The notes beneath the pieces are model-generated. The model was not told the origin of the DNA, made no database searches, and worked only from the letters and a program-made list of their open reading frames with translations. From positions 1-64,000 of the forward strand of contig JALKBU010000174.1 of NCBI GenBank assembly GCA_023091735.1: DNA of 64,000 bases. Direction: 5' to 3'. The stretch is from Trichomonas tenax. Its lineage: Eukaryota > Parabasalia > Trichomonadida > Trichomonadidae. Of this stretch, positions 31,613 through 41,720 are shown piece by piece. Positions within the stretch are counted from its first letter, which is position 1, and every line of letters starts with the position of its first letter. Position numbers and translations under genes: made by a program.

Positions 31613-33013
31613 ATGGACACGAAGAATTTGCTTTCTACAAAGGAATCTGATTCGAATTCCGAGAAGTACTCAATGTCACCTTTAAAGTCGCTTTTTGTGC
31701 TATCTTTCGGTCCATTGATATTTGAGCTGAGCTTCACTTTATCCGAGATATTAGATACTTTTTGGGTTGGAAAATACATAGGAAAGAAAGGATTAAGTGC
31801 CATTGGATGCGCCTTCGCATCTCAATACATAATTCACGGATTTTCTAATATGATATTCGTTTCAATTACGCATAAAATTAGTCATCTTCATGGAATTCAA
31901 TCTTTCGACAAATTACCGACAATAACATTTGATATTTTTCGTTCTGTAATCATTCTCTCGTTGATAAATCCAATAATCACTCTTCCAATTACAAAATTAG
32001 TTTTTATGTTCTTAAAAACGAGTGAAGAAACTTCGAAGAACGGATTTTATTACCTAATTCCTAACGCAGCCGGTTTTGTCACTACAGGAATCCTCCAATT
32101 GTTCGCTGGAATCATTTTCGCAAATGGACAAACTTTCTTTTATGCTTTTATCTTTATTTTGCATGATGTTTGTGCTTCGTGTATCTTTGATCCATTTTTC
32201 ATTGTTGAGGCTGAATTTGGAGTTGTTGGATCATCTCTTTCAACGATTTGCGCGAATATTGTTACAATAATAATTTTATTCTTTTATCTTAAACGAAAGT
32301 ATCCACAATATATGGGCTTTAACTGGTCTCTGTTCTTTGGTAAATTCGATGAAGAATCCATTTCAGCAATCAAAGTTGGATTTTCCGCATTTTTGATTCA
32401 AACTGCATTAACATTGCCTAATGTCGTCATTCAGAAGTTCCTAAGTTTGTCTGCACACATTAGTGGCAATGTTACTGAAGTTATGGCCATGTGGTCACTT
32501 CTTCCAAAAATATATCATATTTCTTCATGTGTTCCACAGGCTTTCCAAAAATCTCTGCTCGCCACTGCTTCTTATGCGTTCTCGAGCGACGATATTTCAC
32601 GATTTTGGTATTTATTTGTTGATTCACTTGTGATTTGTTGTTTTTGGAGTGGTTTCTTTGGATTTTTGTTCTCATTCTATCCGCAGATCATTGGATATCT
32701 GTGGTCCAATGAGAAAGCTTTTTCTTCAATAACTCCAATTTATATTCCTCCAACAACATATACATCAATACTTATTCCTGTTTATTTTCTTGGATCCACG
32801 CTGTTGCAATCTTCAAAGAAAAGCTCTTTAGCTATAACAATCAATGTTATAGGAAAATTGATTGCGATGCCAGCTTCAGGAGCAACCTTATACTATACCA
32901 ACAAAACAGCTGCCTACAAAATCAACTGGGCTTATGCAATTTCGGATGGAATTGCATTTTTAGTCACAATAATTTTTATCTCATATGTTTGTATAAAGCA
33001 AATGAGAAATTAA
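31613..33013 (+). CDS. MATE-family multidrug/toxin extrusion transporter
   Basis: 466-residue polytopic protein of MATE length. After a short polar N-terminus, hydrophobic helices begin at about residue 25. Twelve or so segments can be traced, including FVLSFGPLIFELSFTLSEIL, GFVTTGILQLFAGIIFANGQ, VGSSLSTICANIVTIIILFF, VICCFWSGFFGFLFSFYPQI and GIAFLVTIIFISYVCIKQ. The first-helix region P-L-I-F-E-L and the DTFWVGKYIGKKGLSAIG turn correspond to the conserved MatE start, where a helix is followed by a D-x-x-x-V-G-x-x-x-G loop. MATE proteins exchange cations for organic substrates at the plasma or vacuolar membrane; the substrate here cannot be predicted. Confidence 0.85.
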   Translation: MDTKNLLSTKESDSNSEKYSMSPLKSLFVLSFGPLIFELSFTLSEILDTFWVGKYIGKKGLSAIGCAFASQYIIHGFSNMIFVSITHKISHLHGIQSFDKLPTITFDIFRSVIILSLINPIITLPITKLVFMFLKTSEETSKNGFYYLIPNAAGFVTTGILQLFAGIIFANGQTFFYAFIFILHDVCASCIFDPFFIVEAEFGVVGSSLSTICANIVTIIILFFYLKRKYPQYMGFNWSLFFGKFDEESISAIKVGFSAFLIQTALTLPNVVIQKFLSLSAHISGNVTEVMAMWSLLPKIYHISSCVPQAFQKSLLATASYAFSSDDISRFWYLFVDSLVICCFWSGFFGFLFSFYPQIIGYLWSNEKAFSSITPIYIPPTTYTSILIPVYFLGSTLLQSSKKSSLAITINVIGKLIAMPASGATLYYTNKTAAYKINWAYAISDGIAFLVTIIFISYVCIKQMRN

Positions 33014-33133
33014 TAAGCATTTTCTATCCCTTATTTTACAGTATGCGATAATATGATATTTATTATTTTTCATAAAATCTCCACCTAGAATTCTTACGAC
33101 TCTAAAAAATCCATCAAAAAATGGTTTTCCGAA

Positions 33134-33207
33134 AAACTTTATCTCAATTTTGAACGGTAAAAAATAATATGATGATTTTGTTTTTGTTCAAAATTGAGAT
33201 AAAGTTT
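33134..33207. terminator. Perfect 22-bp stem-loop between convergent genes
   Basis: AAACTTTATCTCAATTTTGA (from 33134) pairs perfectly with its complement ending at 33207, across a ~30-base AT-rich loop. It lies 120 bases after the MATE stop and 130 bases before the 3' end of the convergent coiled-coil gene. A role as 3'-end signal or as a tiny foldback element is inference. Confidence 0.5.
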
Positions 33208-33340
33208 GCCATAATATTGAATCAAAATTGATATTTCATATCAATTGTGAGATAATATTATGCAAAAATAAACTTTTTCATTCTATTCGATGAAAAAAAA
33301 AATGTTTTGATTTTGCATGGATACAAACAAAATTTTTATT

Positions 33341-35275
33341 CTAATGCATGTAATGAAGTCTATTTCTGGATAACTTCGGCATAATTCCTTGGCTTGGTCT
33401 TATTGAAACTTTACCACTTGGTTTGGCACTTGGCTTTGCGCTTGTCATTTGTTTTGGCTTTGTGAGAATCATGATTCTTTTCTCGAGATCTGCTAATCTC
33501 ATCTGTAATCTATTGATTGGTTCCTGTGATTCATTGAGCTGTTGCTCCATCTTAGCGATAGAATCTCTGTATCTTCTCGCCGTTTCCTGGGCTTCAACCT
33601 CGAGTTTTGCGTTCTTTTCTCTCTGTTCACTCGTCTCTGGACCATTGATATCGGAATCATTTGCTATAATCTCCTTTAGTTTTTGCTCAAGCTGAGAGTT
33701 TTCTGCCATAATGTCGCGTTGTTCCTTGTGAGAGCTTTGAATCTTTTGGATCATAGATTTCAATTGAGATGCGTAAGCTTTGACATCAGAACTGAGGATC
33801 TTCTGTGGCTGTGTTGGATTCTTAAATGCCCTGTCTATTTCTCTTAGTCTTGCTTTGAGCTCAGAGTTCTTCTTTTTCTCTTCTTGAAGTCTGATTTTAA
33901 TGCTCTTCTTTGTTTCAACAAGTTTTCTCAGTCTTATGTGATCTGGATTTGATGCGGAAGCGATTGCATCGCCCATGTACCACTTGAATTGATTTTGCAT
34001 TCTTTCCATCATCTGTCCAAGTCTCTCGTTTGGCTCTTGAATGAGAGATCCAATGTCTGAAGCACCAAACATAATCAATGAATTCATCATTGTCACCAAC
34101 TTTCGAGAAATATCTGAAAGATGTTTCTCGTCTTCAGTGTATTCTTTCACTGGTTTCTGTTCTGGCTCTTCTTCTGGTTCCATGTCTATTTCCTCTTCTT
34201 CCTCTTCGTGCTTAGGCTCTGGTTCCTGGATTTGAACTTCTTGCTCAACTTTCTGTGATTGTTGGGCTTCGAAATCTTCGAAGTCATCCGAGAAATCTTC
34301 TTCATGAGGCGGCACTTGATAAACTTTGGCGTTTGTTTCTGTCAAGAAGAATCCAGCTTGGTTTGATTCAGTTTCGGGTTCTTCTTCATCTTCTTTTAGT
34401 GGTTTCTCTTCAACCTTTTGTTCAACTTTTTCTTCAATTTCTGGAACAACTTTTGGCGATTCTGGTTCATGCTGTGGCTCTGTTTCTTTATGCTCTGGTT
34501 CTGGTTCATCATCAAATGATTCGAAGTCGTCTGTGAATGTCTGCTTTTGTGTTTCTTGAGGCGGTGGTTTTTTAGGTTCAACTTTTGGTGGAGCTGTTGT
34601 TTTAACAGGAATCTTTGTCTTTGGTTGCTTCGGTGGAACAGGCTTCTTTTCTACTTTAGGCGGCGGCTTTGCTTCAACTTTTGGTTTAATAATTTGTGGT
34701 TCTGGTGTTGGTTCGTCTTCGTTTTCGTCTGATATGAAATCATCATCAAAATCGTCTTTTTCGGGTTCTGGGGAGCTTGTTGCTGTTGGAACTTTGGAAT
34801 GAATTCGTGAATTTGATTTCGAAGCTTTTGGTTTAGGTTCATCTTCTAATTTGAAGTCATCATTCTCTGGAGGAGGTGAATTGGTCGCTGAAGGTACTTT
34901 AGACGCTGGTTTTGAGTTAATTCTCGAATTTGGTTTTGTGTTAGGTTTTGAAACTTTCTGCTTTGGCAGTTCCTCAATCTCGAACTCCTCTCTTTCAGGA
35001 GCAGGAGAATGAGTTGCTGTAGGCACTTTTGATGTAGGTTTCGAATTTAATCTTGAATTTGATTTTGAAGGCTTCCCTTTTGTATCGCTATCAATAACGA
35101 AGTCATTTTCGAAGTCATTTTCCTCGTTTTCGATTTCCGGAGATTTGATTTTCTCAATAACGGGGCTTTTAACTGTCATAGGCGGCAGCAGCGAGCTGTC
35201 CATCTCGAACGGATTATCTTCTATCCCTTCGTCGAGAATGAACTCATCTCCAAAGCCAGTTTCATCATTTTCCAT
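33341..35275 (-). CDS. Acidic/proline-rich protein with C-terminal coiled coil
   Basis: 644 residues. The N-terminal ~330 residues are disordered and repetitive: copies of a unit like KPNSRINSKPASKVPSAT and NSPPPENDDF alternate with acidic runs, then Pro/Lys-rich and DDFESFDDEPEP-type segments that recall the DDF motifs of endocytic linkers. A Glu-rich region (about 340-380) leads into a helical domain (KHLSDISRKLVTMMNSLIMF) and a long coiled coil to about residue 610. The basic end has a second KPSAKPSGKVSIRPS repeat. There is no membrane segment. It could be a scaffold or cytoskeletal protein; the family is not recognised. Confidence 0.7.
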   Translation of the reverse strand: MENDETGFGDEFILDEGIEDNPFEMDSSLLPPMTVKSPVIEKIKSPEIENEENDFENDFVIDSDTKGKPSKSNSRLNSKPTSKVPTATHSPAPEREEFEIEELPKQKVSKPNTKPNSRINSKPASKVPSATNSPPPENDDFKLEDEPKPKASKSNSRIHSKVPTATSSPEPEKDDFDDDFISDENEDEPTPEPQIIKPKVEAKPPPKVEKKPVPPKQPKTKIPVKTTAPPKVEPKKPPPQETQKQTFTDDFESFDDEPEPEHKETEPQHEPESPKVVPEIEEKVEQKVEEKPLKEDEEEPETESNQAGFFLTETNAKVYQVPPHEEDFSDDFEDFEAQQSQKVEQEVQIQEPEPKHEEEEEEIDMEPEEEPEQKPVKEYTEDEKHLSDISRKLVTMMNSLIMFGASDIGSLIQEPNERLGQMMERMQNQFKWYMGDAIASASNPDHIRLRKLVETKKSIKIRLQEEKKKNSELKARLREIDRAFKNPTQPQKILSSDVKAYASQLKSMIQKIQSSHKEQRDIMAENSQLEQKLKEIIANDSDINGPETSEQREKNAKLEVEAQETARRYRDSIAKMEQQLNESQEPINRLQMRLADLEKRIMILTKPKQMTSAKPSAKPSGKVSIRPSQGIMPKLSRNRLHYMH

Positions 35276-35690
35276 ATAAAATTTTAAGTACGTTATTAAT
35301 TTGTCTGTGAAATTTTGATGAATTTGGTATCTTTTGTCTTATTTGATGCTTAAATTCATTAAAATTTTGCTTAAATTTCATTTCAGAACTTTATGCCAAA
35401 TTTACATGCCAGATTGTCGGTTGTAAAATGTTTACTTGTCAAAATTTTGTAAATCATAATTTTTTATGTGAAATTTCTAAATTTAAATTTTTTGTTCAAA
35501 TTTGAAATGTCATTGACATCCCGAAGGGTGATTCTTGTGGCGAATATTTCCATTCTTGATACAAAAGTGAACCATTTTTGAAAAGTTACATTTTGTAAAC
35601 TTTTCAATATGTGTCACTTTTGTCAAAAAAATCATTATTTAACTTTTTGTCATATAAATATTTTACATGACATACTTGCGATTGCAAAAT
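35276..35690. other. Intergenic spacer
   Basis: No gene is seen. The words TTTACATG, CTTGTCAAAA and TGTGTCACTTTTGTC (near 35606-35620) resemble the promoter-like motif found elsewhere. Confidence 0.5.
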
Positions 35691-38440
35691 TTATGCTTCA
35701 AAAAATCTATAAAAATATTGGCAATGATCGAAATATAAATATAAACTTTCAACCTCTGGATCGACAAAATCATCTTTGAATGGATCTTCTTCCATTCTTC
35801 CTTTTTTTGCATTGGATTTCTTCTTCTTGGTCTTCTTTGGTTTTTCAGCTGATGGTTTTGTAGCACCTAAGAAGTAATTGTCCTGTTGTGGATCTTCGAA
35901 GTCATCCTTGAATGGATCGTCTTGCATGTTACCATGACCATAGAGAGGATTATCATTGGTAATCTCGGCATCTCCACCCTTGTGGCATGTGACTGTCTCT
36001 TCAACGAACTCTGCCTCTTCATGGTCCTTCTTCCTCTTGATAAGGAAGCACCATGCAACCACAGCAGCAATGGCAATGAGGCAAAGAATGACAACGATAA
36101 GGAAGAAGATACAACGCCTGAAAGTCCACGTTTGGTTTTGCCGCTGTCAGCACTGCTAATAACAAGTGCGTCTTTCGTCTAGTTGTATTCATCTTCACTC
36201 TTACGAGAATCAGAAATTGTTGTGTTGCAATCCTCGATGATCTGTGGAGAGAGACCGAAAAGTGACTTATATGTGTACATGTCTGATGCATAGGAGTGTC
36301 TGAGGTACTTATTTGTGATGGAGGAAGAGAACTTGATTGAGTCATTGTAGCAAACAAGGTATAAGAAGAAGCAGTTATCAAATGCCTTAGAAGCAATGTT
36401 AACGATAGACTGCGGCAAAACAATGGATGTAACGCCGGCCTTCTTTGGACCAAGATACTGATCGAATACGATCTCTGGTGAGATCGAGTTAGGGCCAAGA
36501 GCAGTGACGTTGGTTGAGACAATGAAGACAGATTGAAGAGAACCAAATGTTGTGATTAACTTATTGGTGGCCTTATCAATGAGGTAGTTATCAATGATCA
36601 TAAAGTTAGAATCCTTTGATGCCAACTTGATGACGGTGTTGAAGTTATACTTAAGTGCATCTGGTGAGAACATGGCAACTGTATCTGGTAATGTGATAGA
36701 TAGCAATGATGTGTTAGCAGCAAACAAACTTGGAACTGTGCGCATTGTCTTACTGAGTGTAACGGATGGAAGATTAATGCAATCAAGGAACATAGCATCA
36801 CCAACTTTTAGGACTGAATCTGGAATTGGGAAGGAATTAATTCTCGAAGCAGTTGGCGCCGATTGTTGTGAGTGTTGAGACAACATCAACAGACTGAAGC
36901 TTAAGGCAGTTGCGGAATGCTTAGTCGCCAATAACAGTGGCATTGCCAGTGATCTTAGCGATATTAGAGCAGTTCTCAAACATCGATTCACCGGCTGGAT
37001 AATTCTTCTTGAAAATGACTTCTTCAACAGACAAAGCGTTGTAGAAGACTCCCTTTGTATCAGCAACAGCGAGCTCTCCTTCATTTGTGACCTTCTTGAG
37101 AAATTGTGTGCTTTTAAACGCGTGTGGAGCGATGTATGTTAGCCGATGGATGGAATGCAAAGAGCTTATCACCTGTGAGTGATGTAAGGAGGTAATTGCC
37201 ATATTTGAGGTATGGAGATACAACTTCAAACTCTTCGATATTAGGACAATTGTAGAACGGAGCCATTGAGAATTCTGTAATGGATCCAATAAGAGAGATC
37301 TTAGTCAGTTTTAAGCAATTTGAAATTGAGTTACGTCCAGAAACAGATGGTGGGAGAGGAGATGAAAACTCTGGTAAATTTGGATCAAGCATTTTAATGT
37401 TCTGCTTAAATGTAAGTTCTGAGAAGCTTGTGTTATCAAATGCATAGCTAAAAAGTGTTTTAACGTAACTTAAATCAATGCCCTCTGAGAGATCACAATT
37501 CTGGAATGCATACGGGCCGATATATTCAATATTTGCACCAAGGCTGACATATCTAAGATTATAGCAGTTTGTGAATGCTCTTGTGGAAATTCTGGTGAAT
37601 CTGCCACGGTAGTTCCATTGCTAAACCTCATCTCACTACTGCTTCGATAAACTTCGGAATAGACACGAATTGTGGCTTCCGTTAAGCTTGTGCAATCAAA
37701 GAATGCCATCCATGGAATCACAGAGTCTTAAGTTGTTTCTGTTGAAGTGATATATACGCTAAGTCGTTTGATGCCGCTGCATCCTCTAAAGGCAGCCTGG
37801 CCAAGAATATATCCCATATCGCAGCTTCCAACATTAAGCTCTCCCTTTAATGAAATACAATCACGGAAAGCGAATTCCCCAATAGTCCAGCCTTCAATAT
37901 TAACTTCGAAAATGAAATATTCATAATTTGTACTACTCCAAAATTGAGGAATATAAAAACTCTTCAACGATCTACAACGGGAAAATGCGTAAGGGCCAAT
38001 ATAAATGCGAGAGTCGAAGCAACCATCAAAAACAATATTCTGGAGACTTAGGCAGTCTTCGAAGTAACTTTCTCCAATAAAACGGGTATCCTCAAATGGA
38101 GGTATTTCTTCAACTGTTTCAACTGTATCAGTTTCCAGAAGCCTTGCGTCTGTCTCTTCTGGTGGATCTGCATATTTTTCATAGAAGATGTTTTTAAGGT
38201 TATAGCACTTTTCGAAAATTCTTGAAGGTAAACGAGTCATCGTAGAAGGAAGTGTGGCATTCTCTAAAGCATAGCAGCCTCTGAATATCTGTCCAGTTAG
38301 TTGCATAGCTTTCACCTGTATTGTAAGGTTGACTTTTGCAAGAATTCTGATGGTCTTAAGGTTAAAGCAGCCCATAAAGACACGGTAGCCAAGGGTCAAT
38401 GTATTTTCAGGATTATTGATAACACGAAATAACGCAACGG
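35691..38440 (-). pseudogene. Large BspA-like LRR surface-protein pseudogene
   Basis: Readable LRR sequence runs from about 38440 down to 36190 in several frames, for example LSLQNIVFDGCFDSRIYIGPYAF split into CRSLKSFYIPQFW, ISLKGELNVG and IEYIGPYAFQNC. Lesions seen: in-frame TAA at 37728-37730, frameshifts near 37620 and 37140, a TAA near 36925 (VIGD before AFRNC), a frameshift near 36845, a TAG at 36179-36181 and a frameshift near 36120. The 3' part still encodes a membrane helix (CIFFLIVVILCLIAIAAVVA) with a basic stop-transfer, and a cytoplasmic tail with an NPLY motif and two copies of DPFKDDF. Such tails with NPxY-like endocytic signals are known from some trichomonad BspA proteins. The 5' end is not found. 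Roughly 880 codons remain, so death is recent. Confidence 0.85.
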
Positions 38441-39096
38441 GAGACAGTTATGCTATCAACTCACGTGGACGAAAGCCTAGAACCAATGTAGAGCTATACA
38501 TAAATTTAGGTGTATTAATTCGTGTTATTTATGGGTACCGAAGCACCTAATTGAAATAACATAGCTATCATAGGCTATAGTAACTGTTTAATGCATCAAA
38601 CAAATTGAATGCGAAGAAACAGCAGGATTTCATTGTGATTTGCTTGTTTATTTTACTACTTTACAATTATCAGCATATTTTTAGCATGTATATATTCAAG
38701 TGGCTATTAAAATGGTAAATGATTTCACCTTTTCCCGCTGATTATTAATATTATAATTAAAAATTTGAAATTGAGCTGCGATACTCCAAGCAATTAATCC
38801 TTAGCATGAGAGAGAACAAAATCAAAAAGGTTGTTTTTTTTGGTGAATTTTTAACATTTTCTTGTACCTAAGTTAAAAATAAACCAAAAAAGTGAAAGAC
38901 GATATAGGAAGTTTGGCCATAGCGGACCCTTAAAAGTTAGAAATCACAAAATAGAAACGAAATGTCTCTGTGCATGTGAGTTTTCCAGACTGTGTGGGAC
39001 ATCATTTCAAGCTTGCGAGTCACCAAATTGCAATCAATGAAATTAATTACTGTTGTATTAGAGAATAAGCATTTCATAACATGATCTATAGTTTCA
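38441..39096. other. Spacer with short relic
   Basis: No gene is seen. Near 38885-38935 the plus strand reads PKKVKDDIGSLAIADP, similar to the tail of the relic at 23549-23908. Confidence 0.4.
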
Positions 39097-39440
39097 ATAC
39101 TGATTGTGTATTAAAACACCACAAGCTTGAAGTGTTTTCTCAATGTTCGACTTCTCTTTATGATGATGAGTTATAATGTCAAAGATACACTTCTTTTGAC
39201 CAATGCGGTCATGTAATATCTTGAATATCAGCTATATTCATCATTATTATGTCCAGAGATAATGTTGAAATTTCCATTCATTAAATTTGTTCATAATTCA
39301 TCATCTAGTGATTCAACAGCATTCATTTTTCAATGATGACATCATATCTATTACAAGGATGCTTTGCAATTAGGCTTTGTTGCTCAAAAAAGATAGAAAA
39401 TGATCCAATATTATGAGTGAAATAGAAGTTGTAAAAATGA
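39097..39440 (-). pseudogene. Possible decayed ankyrin-family fragment
   Basis: Between about 39232 and 39097 the minus strand reads IFKILHDRIGQKKCIFDIIT, then KEKSNIEKTLQACGVLIHNQ and a stop. Upstream, protein-like pieces occur in other frames (GHNNDEYS; IFFEQQSLIAKHPCNRYDV). This looks like the 3' end of an old gene with several frameshifts, possibly of the trichomonad ankyrin-repeat kind. Recognition is weak. Confidence 0.3.
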
Positions 39441-39763
39441 TGCTCTTCTATATCAAGAAATGATGATTAATGTAATACAATAATACGGATAGATGAAGCC
39501 AATAACACATCATAATTAACACTAATAGTTGCAGTCAAAAAAAACATTTCCACATGCTTTTAGACATGAAACAAAATCATCGATAATCTTTAAGTAATTT
39601 TCTAATGAGTGTTCAAGAGCGGTCTTATACTATGATGATATGTAGAAGACTTTAAGCTTATAGCAGATGAAAAATCATGAGAAATGATATTGACCCCTAT
39701 TTTAAGAATCGATGCCCTTAAAATTTCTGACACTTTCGTGACATTTCGAAATGGAAATTCCCC

Positions 39764-39772
39764 AAAGTGACA
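39764..39772 (+). promoter_or_regulatory. Possible core promoter motif AAAGTGACA
   Basis: AAAGTGACA touches the ATG at 39773. A second CGTGACATTTCG lies 20-30 bases further upstream. Same word class as at 448-457 and 43698-43707. Confidence 0.35.
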
Positions 39773-40312
39773 ATGTTTCTTCTTATAAATTTCGCTTTAG
39801 CGACAGGAATCACAGACAGAGTCTTCTTCGTTTTAGAGAAGGATGGAAAGCCCTTGGGTAAAGTCACATTGGGTCTCTACGGTCATGATTTCCCACAGCT
39901 CGTTCCGAACTATGTGGAAGCTTTCAAATGTTCCAAGAAAACATCAGCATGTTACAAAGGAACTTTGGTTAACGAAATCTGTCACAAATCATGCACAATT
40001 GGATCTGAATTCGATTCTACTACAATATATGGTAAAGATGTTCCTCTCACTGATCATTCTTCAGCACTACACGACCGCTCTTACCTCGTTTCTGCAACTG
40101 TACACCGGAAAACACGTGTTACCTCTAAATTTTCGCTTACATTCACTACATGTGGTTTCTTAGATGATGAGAACATTATCATTGGACGTGTTCTCGATGG
40201 CTTCGCAGTCCTTGATGATATTAAAGCAAATCAGCCAGCAGACAATATTAAATACAGAGTCATCGAAACAGGCGTTTTGCCAGACTATGATCTCGATGAT
40301 ATCGATATTTAG
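39773..40312 (+). CDS. Secreted cyclophilin-like protein with degenerate active site
   Basis: 179 residues from the ATG at 39773 (the frame opens at a GTG two codons earlier). A short signal peptide (MFLLINFALATGIT) leads to the cyclophilin fold: RVFFVLEKDGKPLGKVTLGL, NYVEAFKC and YKGTLVNEICHKSCTIGSEF, then LVSATVHRKTRVTSKFSLTF and the end FLDDENIIIGRVLDGFAVLD. In active cyclophilins the YKG block continues with an invariant Arg and the F-x-x-Q-x-G-D core; here it reads NEICHKSCTIGSEF, so the catalytic Arg, Phe and Gln are not visible. It is probably a luminal (ER) family member that binds without prolyl isomerase activity. Extra cysteines fit the secretory pathway. Confidence 0.75.
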   Translation: MFLLINFALATGITDRVFFVLEKDGKPLGKVTLGLYGHDFPQLVPNYVEAFKCSKKTSACYKGTLVNEICHKSCTIGSEFDSTTIYGKDVPLTDHSSALHDRSYLVSATVHRKTRVTSKFSLTFTTCGFLDDENIIIGRVLDGFAVLDDIKANQPADNIKYRVIETGVLPDYDLDDIDI

Positions 40313-40544
40313 AGTATTTTCTCAGTTGTATTTTATGATATCTGAATATCAAATTTACAAAAATTGTGTTTTAAGTCTAATTCTTACAGCATCAAAATGT
40401 ATTAGTAAACTTCTTCCTTTTATTTGAATTACAAGCTATCAATTTAAAATATTTTGATTTTATATTTTTGCTAAACACAATAGATTTTCCATACAAATTA
40501 AAATCTTTAGCATATCAAATAAACAATGATAAGATAAAACACGA
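40313..40544. other. Short convergent spacer
   Basis: 3'-to-3' spacer; nothing recognised. Confidence 0.5.
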
Positions 40545-41720
40545 TTAATCACTCCTGATGATTGAAATTCCTCCGGTGCTGTCTCCAACAACTACGAACA
40601 AGTGAGATATGGAGGCGTGTGTTGTAAATGCGGCTGCTTTGATTTTGATTTCCTTTCCAAAAGAAAATCCTTCAGCAGTCTTCGATCTATCTTTCATCAG
40701 TGAGTGGAATAATGCTTCACTCTTGTAGTACTTCTCATGGTCAACAGGCCATATGAAGACACCAGAATTATCTTCACTTGGAATTAAGAAGACATTTTGG
40801 TCTTTAGACACAGACAACTTCATATCCTTTGTCTTTGCCACGTGTCCTATGTACTTTCTTGTGACTTTAAAGCCATTACAAGATAAGAGCCGAACACGTG
40901 AATCATTTGTAGCGACAAGAAACTCGTTGTTGTTCAAGAACTCAATGGAGGTGACTTTGTCATTCGGTTTTTCGGACTTAGATCTTGGACCAGCAACAAA
41001 TTGTGAAATATATCTGAATTCATGATAGAGATAGACAAAACAGAAACCGTTATTGCATCCAACTATGGCGTGCTCACCATCAGGTGAAAAAGCAACGGTG
41101 GTTGGCGGTGAAATATAATTTAATTGCTGAATAATTTCACCTGTTTGTGAGTTCCATAGGTATATAGTGTTGTTCATGCTCGAAATAAGAATAATGGAGG
41201 CGTCAACTGGATGAAAACATGCGTCTGTGATCTCTTTGTTGCATGAAAATGTCTTCAGTGAATGGTCTTTTCCAATTGACCAAACATTAAGAGTTCCATC
41301 GGCGCTGCAGCTCAAAACAGTATTATTTAAACCAAACTGTACGTTTGTGATCCGAGAATTGTGCTCAGACCAAATGTGAATGGTATCAAGGTCATTTATC
41401 GTTGACAATGTGACCTGACCATTCTTGTAACCGGTTGCTATGCACTTATTATCGTGAGAAACTGCTACACATTCAACCTCGGAATCAATAACAAAATTGT
41501 AAGCTGAAACGCGCATATTGTTGTAAGATTTGGATTTCTTTTCGCGTAGGAATGTCGCGAAAAACAGATTTTGAGGTAAAACGGCCTTCGGCTTGGATTT
41601 CGTGTTATATTCGTATTTGTCCATGAGGTCATCGAGTCTTATGACCTCACCCGTGTCTAGGTCCTTAATTTTCATCAATGGATCAGATTCATTACGCATA
41701 AGACTCAAATCACGATTCAT
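40545..41720 (-). CDS. WD40-repeat protein, WDR44-like
   Basis: 391 residues. After a ~75-residue leader with IKDLDTGEVIRLDDLMDKYE there are about six or seven WD40 blades: VECVAVSHDNKCIATGYKNG, SRITNVQFGLNNTVLSCSAD with GTLNVWS, ITDACFHPVDASIILISSMN with IYLWNSQTG, TTVAFSPDGEHAIVGCNNGF, VTSIEFLNNNEFLVATNDSR and VFLIPSEDNSGVFIWPVD. The blade reading NEFLVATNDSRVRLL followed by a KYIGH segment strongly recalls the WDR44 (Rab11-binding) family. It is shorter than animal WDR44 and lacks its N-terminal region. A role in vesicle trafficking is inferred from that resemblance. Confidence 0.75.
   Translation of the reverse strand: MNRDLSLMRNESDPLMKIKDLDTGEVIRLDDLMDKYEYNTKSKPKAVLPQNLFFATFLREKKSKSYNNMRVSAYNFVIDSEVECVAVSHDNKCIATGYKNGQVTLSTINDLDTIHIWSEHNSRITNVQFGLNNTVLSCSADGTLNVWSIGKDHSLKTFSCNKEITDACFHPVDASIILISSMNNTIYLWNSQTGEIIQQLNYISPPTTVAFSPDGEHAIVGCNNGFCFVYLYHEFRYISQFVAGPRSKSEKPNDKVTSIEFLNNNEFLVATNDSRVRLLSCNGFKVTRKYIGHVAKTKDMKLSVSKDQNVFLIPSEDNSGVFIWPVDHEKYYKSEALFHSLMKDRSKTAEGFSFGKEIKIKAAAFTTHASISHLFVVVGDSTGGISIIRSD

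Noticed and set aside
33423..34842. Several open frames on both strands over the acidic coiled-coil gene
   Set aside because: Low-complexity Ser/Pro/Glu coding sequence produces long frames opposite it; they have no independent domain or start signal.
36019..36546. 175-codon minus-strand frame overlapping the BspA-like pseudogene
   Set aside because: It overlaps LRR-coding sequence in another frame and has Ser/Leu-rich chance composition; the membrane helix and tail lie in a different frame.
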